NCBI GenBank assembly: GCA_016000045.1
Contig: JAECQY010000009.1
Span: forward strand, 16,823-80,822
Source of the DNA: Myxococcaceae bacterium
GTDB taxonomy: Bacteria > Myxococcota > UBA727 > JABDBI01
Direction of reading: 5' to 3'
Length of the DNA stretch: 64,000 nucleotides
The translations under genes and the position numbers were made by a program. Below the pieces are notes generated by a model, which ran no database searches, was not told where the DNA came from, and saw only the letters and a list, made by a program, of their open reading frames with translations. This document shows, one piece after another, positions 53,812 to 62,867 of this stretch (position 1 is the stretch's first letter; every line of letters starts with the position of its first letter).

Positions 53812-54570
53812 ATGAAAATTATAAATGGAAATAAGAAACTACTAGCTGTATTCGCTTTGTTCTCGATACTATTATCACCCACTCCCGCAAGGGCTGGCGC
53901 AGCCTGTTTTGGTGCATGTGCGATTGCATGTTGCTCAACAGCAGGGGGACCAGCTGCTTTTGCTGGCCCATTAGGAATTGCTGTCGGATTAACAGGTTGT
54001 ACCGGTATTTGTATGGTAGCATGTGCAACTGCAGCGTTTATACCGCCAGCTTGTTTCGCAGATGAGACAAAAATAAGTGTCTTGGAACAAGGAATCAGGA
54101 TAGAAAAGGATGTCAAAGACATTATTGTAGGTGATCTTGTTTCAACTTTAAAAAATGAAAAATTGAGTTTGACAAGTGTATTGAGAAATCAAAAAACACA
54201 GGGCAGATTTGAGTTTGTTCAGATTACGTTTGAAGATCTTCAAAATGGCATGCCTAAACGAATACTAGTGACTCCTGAACATGGCTTGGTATTGTCAAAT
54301 GAAAACAACGAATTGACCATTGATTCTGCAGAACACATCAATGCAGGGGACCGAATGCTATCAGCTGATGGAATAGCTTTATTAGTAACTGATATAGCGA
54401 TCGTAACGAAAAATGAAAAATACACTCTGGAAACCGTGGATGGAACTGTGTTGGCTTCAGATCTGTTTGTAACTACGATGTGCAATGAAGAAGTTATTGG
54501 TGGAGAACGTCTGTTTGAACCTACAATGAAAAATTGGCGAATGAAGCATAATTTCTCGGAAGCTCACTAG
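53812..54570 (+). CDS. Secreted Cys-rich protein with a Hint (hedgehog/intein) autoprocessing domain
   Basis: 252 residues; signal peptide (KLLAVFALFSILLSPTPARA), then a Gly/Ala/Cys-rich stretch (about 30-83) with spaced Cys (ACFGACAIACC...GCTGICMVACAT). At about residue 83 CFADETKISVLEQG begins a Hint domain: nucleophilic Cys, KDIIVGDLV, then VTPEHGLVL (block B T-x-x-H) and YTLETVDGTVLASDLFVTT near the end, the Hint C-terminal strand pattern. Hint proteins cleave or splice themselves; hedgehog-type ones add cholesterol. The combination resembles secreted proteins of protists and algae, so transfer from or mimicry of a eukaryote is possible. A ribosome site (AAAGGAA) precedes the ATG. Confidence 0.75.
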   Translation: MKIINGNKKLLAVFALFSILLSPTPARAGAACFGACAIACCSTAGGPAAFAGPLGIAVGLTGCTGICMVACATAAFIPPACFADETKISVLEQGIRIEKDVKDIIVGDLVSTLKNEKLSLTSVLRNQKTQGRFEFVQITFEDLQNGMPKRILVTPEHGLVLSNENNELTIDSAEHINAGDRMLSADGIALLVTDIAIVTKNEKYTLETVDGTVLASDLFVTTMCNEEVIGGERLFEPTMKNWRMKHNFSEAH

Positions 54571-54576
54571 AGCGTG

Positions 54577-54673
54577 TCCTCAAAGTAACCAAACTCGAGC
54601 TGCAGCCATGTGAAGCATGGCCAGCTCGTATCGAGTTGCCAGACCGCGATATTGCTTGATTCGGTTAAAAAAT
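54577..54673 (-). pseudogene. IS5-family transposase C-terminal remnant
   Basis: The minus-strand frame encodes FFNRIKQYRGLATRYELA and MLHMAAARVWLL before a stop, the standard end of IS5-group (IS427-like) transposases. The rest has been cut off by the IS6-type element inserted at 54674. GAGCGTGTCCTCAAAGT at 54582 probably belongs to its terminal inverted repeat. Confidence 0.75.
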
Positions 54674-55476
54674 GACGCTGTTGCAAAAATCACTTAAGGA
54701 TAGAAATCAGCCTTGTTTGAACTTTCAGATTATGCCGGACAGACTGAAAATAGATTGCCAATAAATTGGACTTCGTTCATGTTTTTATGTTCCATCTAGA
54801 AGTCAAACTGACCATTTTTAAACATGTGCATATATTCGTATCCAGTGATGGTAGAGTAAGCTGATTTCATCGGTTTAAAACCAAGCATGGGTTTTATCAA
54901 TCGTTTTAACTTGCCATGATCGCTTTCAATCCGATTATTTAAGTATTTGACCTTCCGATGTACGATGTGAGCGTAGCTTTCATTTTCTATTTTAAGTTCA
55001 GAAAATCGCTTGATTATAAGCTGAATTTTGGTCTGTATTAATCCTACTCGGTATCAAGTCCTTTTGGCAGCCTTGGTGTTGCGGGTATGTGACAAGTAGA
55101 AATCAATGGTATCACCGCCTTTATCAATCGCTCGATACAGGTATTTCCATTCGCCTTTGACCTTGACATAGATTTCATCCACTCGCCAAGAGAATCCATA
55201 ATTTCAAGCATACCAACTAGACCTTTTCTTGAGCTCATGGGCATATTCAACCACCCACCGATAGATTGTGCTGTGGTCTACGGAAATCCCACGCTCTTTC
55301 ATCATTTCTTCGAGTTCTCGATAGCTAATGCCGTACTTCAAGTACCAGCGAACACATTGTAGAATAATCACGCTTTGAAAATACCGCCATTTGAACACAT
55401 TGACCATTTTAAACCTCATCCAGCAGATGTCAGTTTTAACAGATTTTTCCTAAAGAGTGATTTTTGCAACACAGCC
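54674..55476 (-). mobile_element. IS6-family insertion sequence (degenerate)
   Basis: About 803 bases bounded by 21-base imperfect inverted repeats: GACGCTGTTGCAAAAATCAC at the left and the complement of GGCTGTGTTGCAAAAATCAC at the right, similar to the GGCACTGTTGCAAA ends of IS26-like elements. It contains one broken transposase gene. No clear 8-base target duplication is visible. Confidence 0.85.
54796..55419 (-). pseudogene. IS6-family transposase, frameshifted
   Basis: Pieces in order on the minus strand: FKWRYFQSVIILQCVRWYLK and the HTH ISVDHSTIYRWV; after an internal stop and frame change WRVDEIYVKVKGEWKYLYRA with DKGGDTIDFYLS (the first Asp); then after another frame change KVKYLNNRIESDHGKLKRLI, with the catalytic Glu, and KPMLGFKPMKSA. 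All IS6 family motifs are present but split over frames, so the transposase is inactive. Confidence 0.85.
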
Positions 55477-55549
55477 ATTGGTTACACCTTTGTTGGGTTT
55501 TGGCCAAATTAAAAGAATTAAATGGATCCGTTTTTGGTGATTGAAAACA

Positions 55550-58315
55550 CTAACCTCTGACACAACGAAGATTACCGCTCCCATAACCTTGACGACAGCC
55601 AACTATTCCGTTGTCAAAATATGCAAAACATTGGATGGATGTTGAGGCTATCGAATCTGTCGCACCTTCGCCTGAGAATACCGTCAAATCCATCATCGGG
55701 TTGTTTGTGTTGCTGCTGTTATAGGTCGCGTTGTAGTCAACCAGGGTTTGCAGCTCTCGAATGGTAGGTGGTCGCCAAGTATGACCATTTAAAGTCAAGC
55801 TAGAACAATATTCGGTCGCTCTTAACACACTGTAACTCGATCCAGAATTTTTATGCTGTTGCCAAATTAAGCCTGTCACCAAATCCCTCACCTCTCCCGA
55901 AGCATTTACATAGCGATCTACAGGAGGAATGGGGTAACAAGCAATCACGCAACGAACATAGCCCATGTTACTGAGCATAGGATACCACACCTGTTGAGCC
56001 TGTAATTGCAATTGCCAAGCACTCCCAATATTTCCGATTCGAGGACTTGAGGACCAGAAATGATCGGAGGTCGTTCCAGAAAATACTGTGGTGTTCACAT
56101 ATGGAGCCGGCAACGTTGGATCATACATCGTCATGATTTCGACGACATTTGGAACACGCCAGCCAGAATAACCACCTGTATTTCGTTGGGTACAGTAATG
56201 TTGAGCCACCGTAAAATTCATTTTACTAGCGCTTGGAACCTGCTCCCAGCGAATCCCAGTCAACGTATCTAACACCATTCCATTGGAAATACTGTAGCGA
56301 TTGGTCTGATTTGTAGCGTCTTGATAAACTCCGCTGCTGGCATTCCAGGCAGCAAGAAGGCCGTTGGTGGGTGGGATTATGGTGCCACCGGTGCAGGTGT
56401 AAGTCAGCGGTGTTGTTGAAACAGGAGGAGGAGCTGTCGTTGGTATCGAAGTTGCAGGCATCGAACTCGTTGGAACAGGCATTGTTGGTACTACTGTAGT
56501 TGAAATAGCAGTACTTGGAACCAGGGTGCTCGGTGTTAACGTCGCAGGCACATTTGTAGTTGGCATTGGAGTTACAGGCACCGAACTCGTTGGAACAGGC
56601 GTTGTTACATTAGGCACACAGGTCAAAAATGAAAAAGGCAACGGAGATTTTACACAGCGAACATGGTTATCAGTCGCAATATTAAGGGTTCCAACTACGC
56701 CCAGATCGAACCAAACAATCCAGCTACCGCTCGGATTACCCGTCATTGCCGACAACGACCAAAATGAACTCCCAGATTCTCCAGAAAAAGTATCATCCAT
56801 CATTAATGTGCCATAATTCCTGCTGTAATCTACTAGAGTCTGAAGCTCTCGAACTGTTGGCAAACGCCAATCGTTATAGCCTCCTAAACTTAAACTGCTG
56901 CAATAGCTGCAGGCTCCAGATCGGTTGTAAACCCCGGTGCCATTAGATCCACCAGTCGTTGGGGCCACTTTTTGCCAAAGAAGCCCAGTAACTGTGTCTT
57001 TAACAGCTTCTGAATTTACTATATAACGATTCCAAGGCAACAGCCGATGAGAGCTGCGCACACATCGAACATATCCTTGATTCCCTACCACTGGACCACA
57101 ACCTGGGTTATACTCTAAACTAAACAAAATGCCCGACCAACACGCATCTTGCCCAAAACTTACCCACCAAGGTTGCCGAGCAGCAGATCCCACAAGAGGA
57201 GTTGACGTGTAAAAGTAGTTAGTTGGAGTTTCAGAAAAAATCGCACTAATGCCAGGATTAGAACCAATATTATTGATCGTATAGTCAACCAGCATAAGGA
57301 GCTCAGCATTGTTTGGAAGTTGCCAATCAGTGTATCCTCCCGTATTTTGATTCACACAATACTCAACAGCCTGGTCCCAAATCATGGTCGTTGTACTTGA
57401 GTTTTGTTGCCATTGTAAGCCAGTAAACGAGTCCGTCACCACACCATTGCTTGCAGTATAACGTCCAGGTTGATTGGTTGCGTCTTGATAGGCACCCGAA
57501 GTCCAATTCCAAGCTGCTAGAAGCCCAGATACCCTGCTGACTGATATCGTTGAACTATTAGAGGGTGTGCTGCTGATACTCTCTGAAGCAGTAAACTCTG
57601 AGCTGTCTGACTTGGTTTTAGTCAAAGTTAGAGATTGCCTTAAGCTTTCGCTCATCGACTGGGTGTTAGTTTGTGAGCGGGTTTGAGTTGTACTTGAGGT
57701 TTCAGTCTTGCCAACACTGGTTGACTGACTCTGACTTTTATTGCTGGATTCGGTCAAGAATTCGCTTGTCATGGACGGAGAAGTGACCTCGCTTGGACTA
57801 TCACTCAAACTGGCGAAAACTCTGGAAGACAACGATTCCGTTTCTGGAAGCTGAAAATACAACCCATACTGCACAGCTGGGTGTTCCTCGGGGTCACTGC
57901 CAACTGCCACCCTCGTGCGAAAGACATGGCTTTTACGTAGGAGTTCTAAAGGGCTCCCAGGTGATGGAATATTGAGACCACAAGTGGTTGGATAACTCAG
58001 CAATGCTTGTTGACCAAAAGCTACGTCACAGGCAATTTTGTTCAGCATTGCCTGGAACAGTAGGGTGCAGTTCAAATCGAAGGGCTTTCTGAACCCAGGC
58101 TGAGAACTGAGTTGAGGTGCAACAAAATTGAGTACGTTTTGGATCAGCTTCTTGATTTGGGCGCTTTCTTCAGGAGAGTGTAGTTTATTTTTGAACTGAG
58201 TTAAGTTGGAAATTTGGTCACTCAAAAGCGTTGGAAAAGCACTGTCCCAAATGAGGCTTGCCTGGGCCGAATTGACAAGAAAAATAAGGATTAAAGCGCT
58301 TTTCACCGGTTTCAT
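55550..58315 (-). CDS. Secreted adhesin-like protein with four Lcl_C (DUF1566) modules
   Basis: 921 residues; signal MKPVKSALILIFLVNSAQAS. The N-domain (about 20-165) has SDQISNLTQFKNK, KPFDLNCTLLFQ, KIACDV, LLRKSHVF and GSDPEEHPAVQYGLYFQLP, closely following the giant gene. A Ser/Thr-rich stalk (SNKSQSQSTSVGKTETSSTT) leads to one A/B pair of Lcl_C modules (YTDWQLPNNAEL, YNDWRLPTVREL). Then comes a Pro/Thr linker (VPTSSVPVTPMPTTNVPATL repeats) and a second pair (YSGWRVPNVVEI, GHTWRPPTIREL). It ends in LRCVRG with no anchor. The start overlaps the stop of a small upstream ORF (TTATGA), as at 50.6 kb. Confidence 0.87.
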   Translation of the reverse strand: MKPVKSALILIFLVNSAQASLIWDSAFPTLLSDQISNLTQFKNKLHSPEESAQIKKLIQNVLNFVAPQLSSQPGFRKPFDLNCTLLFQAMLNKIACDVAFGQQALLSYPTTCGLNIPSPGSPLELLRKSHVFRTRVAVGSDPEEHPAVQYGLYFQLPETESLSSRVFASLSDSPSEVTSPSMTSEFLTESSNKSQSQSTSVGKTETSSTTQTRSQTNTQSMSESLRQSLTLTKTKSDSSEFTASESISSTPSNSSTISVSRVSGLLAAWNWTSGAYQDATNQPGRYTASNGVVTDSFTGLQWQQNSSTTTMIWDQAVEYCVNQNTGGYTDWQLPNNAELLMLVDYTINNIGSNPGISAIFSETPTNYFYTSTPLVGSAARQPWWVSFGQDACWSGILFSLEYNPGCGPVVGNQGYVRCVRSSHRLLPWNRYIVNSEAVKDTVTGLLWQKVAPTTGGSNGTGVYNRSGACSYCSSLSLGGYNDWRLPTVRELQTLVDYSRNYGTLMMDDTFSGESGSSFWSLSAMTGNPSGSWIVWFDLGVVGTLNIATDNHVRCVKSPLPFSFLTCVPNVTTPVPTSSVPVTPMPTTNVPATLTPSTLVPSTAISTTVVPTMPVPTSSMPATSIPTTAPPPVSTTPLTYTCTGGTIIPPTNGLLAAWNASSGVYQDATNQTNRYSISNGMVLDTLTGIRWEQVPSASKMNFTVAQHYCTQRNTGGYSGWRVPNVVEIMTMYDPTLPAPYVNTTVFSGTTSDHFWSSSPRIGNIGSAWQLQLQAQQVWYPMLSNMGYVRCVIACYPIPPVDRYVNASGEVRDLVTGLIWQQHKNSGSSYSVLRATEYCSSLTLNGHTWRPPTIRELQTLVDYNATYNSSNTNNPMMDLTVFSGEGATDSIASTSIQCFAYFDNGIVGCRQGYGSGNLRCVRG

Positions 58316-58576
58316 AACTCAGCTTCTCCAACAGAGTGCTGCACACGATTTTCTTGTGCATTCAGATCACTTAGAGCCGCGTCGAACCCGAGTAAATCTT
58401 CCCCAGTGAGGCCTTGTCTAATCAGATCTTGAAGTCTTCTGGGATTGACCAAATTGGGACTGTCTCCGACGTCGCCGCCATCCAAATCCACACTCATTTC
58501 CGAACTGACTTCAGAAACACTGCGAGGTTCACTAACTCTGCCTTGCGCACTGTTGGTTGCTACCTGATGTAAAGGT
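58312..58576 (-). pseudogene. 5'-truncated small ORF coupled to the four-module surface gene
   Basis: The frame runs from the IS boundary at about 58576 to the TGA at 58312, ending in GEAEL, and overlaps the surface-gene ATG in the sequence TTATGA. The upstream part is Ser/Val/Glu-rich (VSEPRSVSEVSSE). An ATG at 58497 could still start a 61-residue product. It corresponds to the 70-residue gene at 50430, but its 5' end is missing because of the IS insertion. Confidence 0.5.
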
Positions 58577-58960
58577 GGCTGTCAATTCAAGACATTTGAG
58601 ACTGGAAAGGGCTCACTTGGATACCTAAGCCTTCTAGAAAATGTTGGGGGTGTTTGTAAACCAATCCCATCATGAGGTCGGTCCCAGTTATCGCTATCCG
58701 TAAAATCATTCAACATCGGTCGCAGTTCCTGAAGGGAAGTCGGCAAATCAAACAGGTCACAGAAATCCGAATGCCAGGTGCCATTAAGCCGTTCAAAATA
58801 ACCGTTTAGCTTCGGAGACTTGGGAGCCAGTACTGCCAGAAGAATCCCTCTCTTCTCGCATTCTTCTTCAAACTCTGACATGAACTCACTTCCACCATCC
58901 ACCTGGATCTGCCGGATGGGAAAAGGACTCTCCTCAATCAACTTCTTGAATCATAATGAA
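58577..58960 (-). pseudogene. IS481-type transposase, catalytic-domain remnant
   Basis: The minus-strand frame has IRQIQVDGGSEF (second catalytic Asp), LAPKSPKLNGYFERLNGTW (catalytic Glu region) and FTDSDNWDRPHDGIGLQTP, which are the typical parts of rve/IS481 transposases. An in-frame stop lies directly upstream (about 58950), and the N-terminal half is absent. The last 100 bases recur at 48669-48768. The element cuts into the small ORF upstream of the four-module surface gene. Confidence 0.8.
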
Positions 58961-59233
58961 CTGACAATGTCGATCCACTCTTTCAGGGAAGCGCTGTAAC
59001 AGGCTAACAAAAGCGATCTTCTTTCTGAAGATTCATCGTTTAAACCCTCTTCCAGTCGTTTCTTAAGTCAAGGTGAGACTGAGACCAGAATTGATGCGAG
59101 CGACTTGTAAGTTGAGGCGTTCTAGAGAATGAGTTTTTTGATCGATAAACACCCACAAGCGCTTTGTCAGAAATTGACTGTCTCTGCGCGTAGCACAGCG
59201 AAATTAAAACAAATGATGACTCTCAAATTCATC

Positions 59234-60454
59234 TCAGGTAGCAGGATCATGGACACAGCGAACAGAGTAACGATTGTTGGTATAGCCAATCACCACCGAT
59301 AGTTCAGCATCACCAGAGAAATCTACAAACCAGGTCATACCGGAAAAACCTGCCTGCGGAGTCGATGACCAGTACCAACTTAGTGGTTCCCCTGCAAAAG
59401 CAGCGGGATCCATCATAAGACCGGGGGGAGATACATTGAAATCAACTAAAGAGGAAAGCTCCTTGATCGTTGGCAGACGCCAACCAAAAGTAAAATCCCC
59501 CAAGCTGAGACTATTGCAATAGGTATTAGCCCCAGGTTGTGAGTATGGAATTGTCGGCGCATGCTGCTGCCAAATTAAACCTGTCACAGTATCCGTCACA
59601 ACACCCGATGTAAGTGTATAACGTGTTGGAAACGGAACAGGATAACTCGATCGCACACAACGAACTAGATCAAGCGTGGTATTGGAATCCGACTGAGTAC
59701 CACCATATCTACTTAATAGAACAACCCAATTGTATGCTGAACTTCCAGAGACCTGAGTAGACGACCAAAAGTTAATATAAGATGTATTTGGAAAAGCTGT
59801 TGCATTGATAGGTACATTTGGATAACCAACTGTGAAGTCTACCAAAGTTTGAAGTTCCCCAATATTGGGAGCACGCCAATCACTAAAGCCACCAGTCGTT
59901 TGAGAAGCACAATAATCAGATACAGAAGACCAGCTCATTGTGTTTGCACTTTCTGCTTGCTCCCACTGTATGGAGCTTAGGGTGTCTATTACCACTCCAT
60001 TGGATATATTATAGCGAGCAGTTTGATTTGTCCCATCTGCATAGATTCCACTGGCTTGATTCCAAGCAGCAAGCAATCCTGTTGTAGGTGAGGTCGGGAC
60101 AGAAGTCGAAGTAGGTATGGGTACTGGAGTACTCGGCAAAGGTGACGGTATCGTACCATTCGGCAACAACGCTACATACCCGATTTTAGCGGCCAAGTTT
60201 GTTATGTTATGCAACGAACACAAATTATTGACAAACACAGAAGCTACACAATTCGTGTTTTCAACACACCATTGACAACAAAGCCCCATTGAATCAGTTG
60301 GAATAGGGGGACTAATCTCACCATTTACAATCGAATAGCCAATCAACTGCGCACAGTTTGCTTGTTCTACCTGATCCTCATTAGTCACATGCTTACTAGA
60401 ATATACGAATACGGAAACTAGACTTAAAAAAATTATATTACTTAGTCCGTTCAT
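59234..60454 (-). CDS. Secreted PAN/apple-domain protein with two Lcl_C modules
   Basis: 406 residues; signal-like N-terminus (MNGLSNIIFLSLVSVFVYSS). Residues about 30-90 form a PAN/apple-like domain: CCQWCVENTNCVASVFVNNLCSLHN, with the usual C-x2-C...C...C spacing. A short Pro/Thr stretch (SPLPSTPVPIPTSTSVPTSP) leads to one pair of Lcl_C modules (FSDWRAPNIGELQTL, FGWRLPTIKELSSL), ending in RYSVRCVHDPAT. The N-domain of the other family members is replaced by PAN. PAN domains bind proteins or carbohydrates and are common in eukaryotes and parasites. A GGAGGA ribosome site lies just upstream of the ATG. Confidence 0.82.
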   Translation of the reverse strand: MNGLSNIIFLSLVSVFVYSSKHVTNEDQVEQANCAQLIGYSIVNGEISPPIPTDSMGLCCQWCVENTNCVASVFVNNLCSLHNITNLAAKIGYVALLPNGTIPSPLPSTPVPIPTSTSVPTSPTTGLLAAWNQASGIYADGTNQTARYNISNGVVIDTLSSIQWEQAESANTMSWSSVSDYCASQTTGGFSDWRAPNIGELQTLVDFTVGYPNVPINATAFPNTSYINFWSSTQVSGSSAYNWVVLLSRYGGTQSDSNTTLDLVRCVRSSYPVPFPTRYTLTSGVVTDTVTGLIWQQHAPTIPYSQPGANTYCNSLSLGDFTFGWRLPTIKELSSLVDFNVSPPGLMMDPAAFAGEPLSWYWSSTPQAGFSGMTWFVDFSGDAELSVVIGYTNNRYSVRCVHDPAT

Positions 60455-60589
60455 TTTTCATTCCTCCATGTTTTACTAAAATCAACGCAACGGAAGTTTC
60501 ATCGTATGCCTATTTTTTTTCGAATTCAAGAGCCATTTTTTCAAAAATTTCGAAGAGAACGCCAGTTCAAACCTATAGTTCCTAATAGG

Positions 60590-60940
60590 CTAGCAATCCG
60601 AACTGATTTTGATGGTTCGATGATAGAGGCGCCATTGTTGCTCAGCATGCGGGTTCAACCGCTGGCCTGGTTCTATGCGCAACAAGGGCGAGGTAAAAGT
60701 CGCTTTTTCAAACTCGAAGCAGGTGTAATTTCTCAGAGCCGCAAGCGGACGAGGGCAAGGCAGCTCATAGACTTTCACGCGATCTTCATGCTTGCTGGTG
60801 TCTTGCAACCGGTCCAATTCTTTGAGTACTTTGAGCGAGCAACCAAAATGCTCTGCGAGGCTTGGCTGCCGAATCGCCAAGCGATTTTGACTGTGTGAAA
60901 TGGTTTGAATGTGTTCCCAAATTAATTCGACTCTGGACAT
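60590..60940 (-). CDS. Hypothetical protein with a possible HTH
   Basis: 116 residues without signal peptide or membrane segment. LAEHFGCSLKVLKELDRLQ may be a helix-turn-helix. A weak ribosome site (AAAGAGAAAG) precedes the ATG. The opposite strand carries a longer but less protein-like frame. It could be a remnant of a mobile element. Low confidence. Confidence 0.3.
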   Translation of the reverse strand: MSRVELIWEHIQTISHSQNRLAIRQPSLAEHFGCSLKVLKELDRLQDTSKHEDRVKVYELPCPRPLAALRNYTCFEFEKATFTSPLLRIEPGQRLNPHAEQQWRLYHRTIKISSDC

Positions 60941-61138
60941 GACTTTCTCTTTGAAACAAGTTGACTTTCAGATGCCGGGAATTTCTTGGATTCTCGGCCT
61001 GGCATGGCTGCCGTCAACTTGTACCGTCTAAAGTTGAGTTGGCGGCTTATACGCCTTTCGCGTATTTGAAATGAGTTTCGATGAAAGCGGTTATGAAAAA
61101 TTTGCAAAGTGATTGATTTTGCTTAATCCATTGAGTAA

Positions 61139-61339
61139 AATTGCTCAACGGATCGTGTAAAATTCCAGAGACTGATTGCGCAAGAGCTGTTGAGTCGGCT
61201 GGGTGAGAAGCGTCAATTCATTCAGGCCTTGGTTGGGCCAAGACAGGTGGGTAAGACTACTTTGATTCGCCAACTGCTGGTTCAGCAGAAAGAACCGCAT
61301 TACGCATCTGCAGATGAACCTATCTTGCACTCTCTATAA
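61139..61339 (+). pseudogene. AAA ATPase N-terminal fragment
   Basis: The frame encodes FQRLIAQELLSRLGEKRQFI and QALVGPRQVGKTTLIRQLL, the typical opening of the bacterial ATPases with a C-terminal DUF4143 domain, with an intact Walker A (GPRQVGKT). It breaks off after ASADEP, where sequence from a surface-protein gene takes over. No start codon remains, so it is a fragment at both ends. Confidence 0.65.
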
Positions 61340-61523
61340 CCAAACGAGCGTAGTCTCAAAGCCCGGATACACCCTTCTTTTGCCAAACCAAACATCACCC
61401 GCTCCGACTACGGCTCCCGTACCGCCCATGAACGGCCTTTTGGCCGCGTGGCCCGCCAGTACGGGTGTATATCAAGATGCTACCAGTCAAGCAGGGCGTT
61501 ACGTAGTTAACAACTCATTTTAA
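61314..61523 (+). pseudogene. PAN/Lcl_C surface-protein fragment
   Basis: The frame reads LSCTLYNQTSVVSKPGYTLL, LPNQTSPAPTTAPVPPMNG and LLAAWPASTGVYQDATSQAG, matching the end of the PAN domain, Pro/Thr linker and beginning of an Lcl_C A module in the 59.2-60.4 kb gene, but on the opposite strand. It stops after RYVVNNSF. It is fused at its left end to the ATPase fragment by a recombination event. Confidence 0.8.
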
Positions 61524-62270
61524 TTAGTTTGCAATTGCAGCTCTTTCTTTATCAGTTCCCAGTCAAGTGGTTTTTGATGGTTAATTCAGTATTCCACAGA
61601 CGTCTATTCGAGCTATCTCGATTGGCCGAAGCTCAATCGGTGCTATGATAAATCTGAGAAATGGAGGAGGGGCTAATCGGGATATCGAACTGTCATCTGC
61701 ATCTGCAGAGCGTTACCGTCTTCATTGAGCTCTTTCTCCTCATCTCGAGAGCCTATGCCAAACAGATGTGATCAGATTTACAGAGTAAGACTTTCAAGAT
61801 CTGATGGTGTTGGTTTCTGCTTTCCTCCAAATTGCTCTAGATTAAATGGTTTTCCATGCTTTAAAATCCCGCAGACTAAGATGGCCTGTTTCCTGGCAAC
61901 TTTGTTGCGTGCGATGTAATCGGGCGCTTTCTTATCTCGAGTCAAGAAAATGTAATGGGTGAATGTGCGAAATGAGAAAGGTCTTGACTGGGGATTGGGG
62001 GTTGGTTTACGATTGAGCAACATAAGCGTAGGTACTTGTGATTTAGTGGATTACGATAATCATACTCGTTAAGACTTTTTCCAGCCATCCTCAACATTCG
62101 TAAAAGCGTTGTGAGCTGCTAAACAAGTTACTTGGTCTCGGCATAGAGATGCTCAACAGATTGAGACGAAAACTCTTACACTTCTCAGCCTGCAATTCTA
62201 CCGAAAGCGAGATCAAAATCAAATAAAACAGGCCACCCTAGAAGCCAAAACCTGAGACCTGTTTTCTTTT
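61524..62270. other. Degenerate region without a supported gene
   Basis: About 750 bases. A minus-strand frame at 61778-62023 has ARNKVARKQAILVCGILKHG followed by KPF, which faintly resembles the C-terminus of IS110-type transposases, but this is too weak to call. No other gene, RNA or repeat is recognised. Confidence 0.35.
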
Positions 62271-62768
62271 ATGAACTGGTTTGCCCAATTTAACGGACAC
62301 GTCCAGATAGAAGAATGGCACCTGCGAGACACTCAAATCTTTTTATCCCAATTAGAACAGTTGGACAGGGCCGCTACCACCCTCAACAGAACCTTCGCTT
62401 CCCTAAGAAGATTTGCCAGTTGGGTTCGCGAACAGCTATCTTCACCTTTTAGGCATGTGCTTCCAAGCAGAGGCATCAAAGAAATCGCAGGGGAAGATGA
62501 ACTGGGACAACAGCCCGCTTTATTTCTATCGAGCCAATCCAAAGCCTTTCTTAGGATGTGACCAAGTGTTTCGGATTCTCCAACACATTGCCCAAGAAGC
62601 CAATAAGCACTCCCTAGACAACCCCATCCAATCCATCCCCACAAGCTTCGCCACACCTTTGGTGCGGAGTTCCGAGAAAAGACCGATTCAGATACGGAAA
62701 CCCAGCTAACTCCTTACGAATTTATTTTTAAATCATGGCAAAATCTGCCAGAATCACTCAGGGCTTAA
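62271..62768 (+). pseudogene. Tyrosine recombinase (integrase), decayed
   Basis: Three pieces lie in order but in different frames: an N-terminal core-binding part (ATTLNRTFASLRRFASWVRE), then FLGCDQVFRILQHIAQEAN, then box II HKLRHTFGAEFREKTDSDTE (H-x-x-R-H) shortly before a stop. Box I (Arg) and the catalytic Tyr region are not seen. Frameshifts and a deletion have inactivated it. It lies within the region of truncated genes and may once have mobilised it. Confidence 0.7.
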
Positions 62769-62867
62769 CCAAACCATCACAATTTGGGACTAAACATCTA
62801 ATAATCCATTGGTAACTGGAGTAACAGCGTTTGCTCCGCATGTTGAGAACGAAGTAGGAAGAGCTGG

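Noticed and set aside
60506..60898. 130-codon plus-strand frame
   Set aside because: It overlaps a minus-strand frame with better protein character; neither has a family match, and this one has no ribosome site.
61778..62023. Possible IS110-family transposase C-terminus on the minus strand
   Set aside because: Similarity is limited to a short basic stretch; not enough to call a gene.
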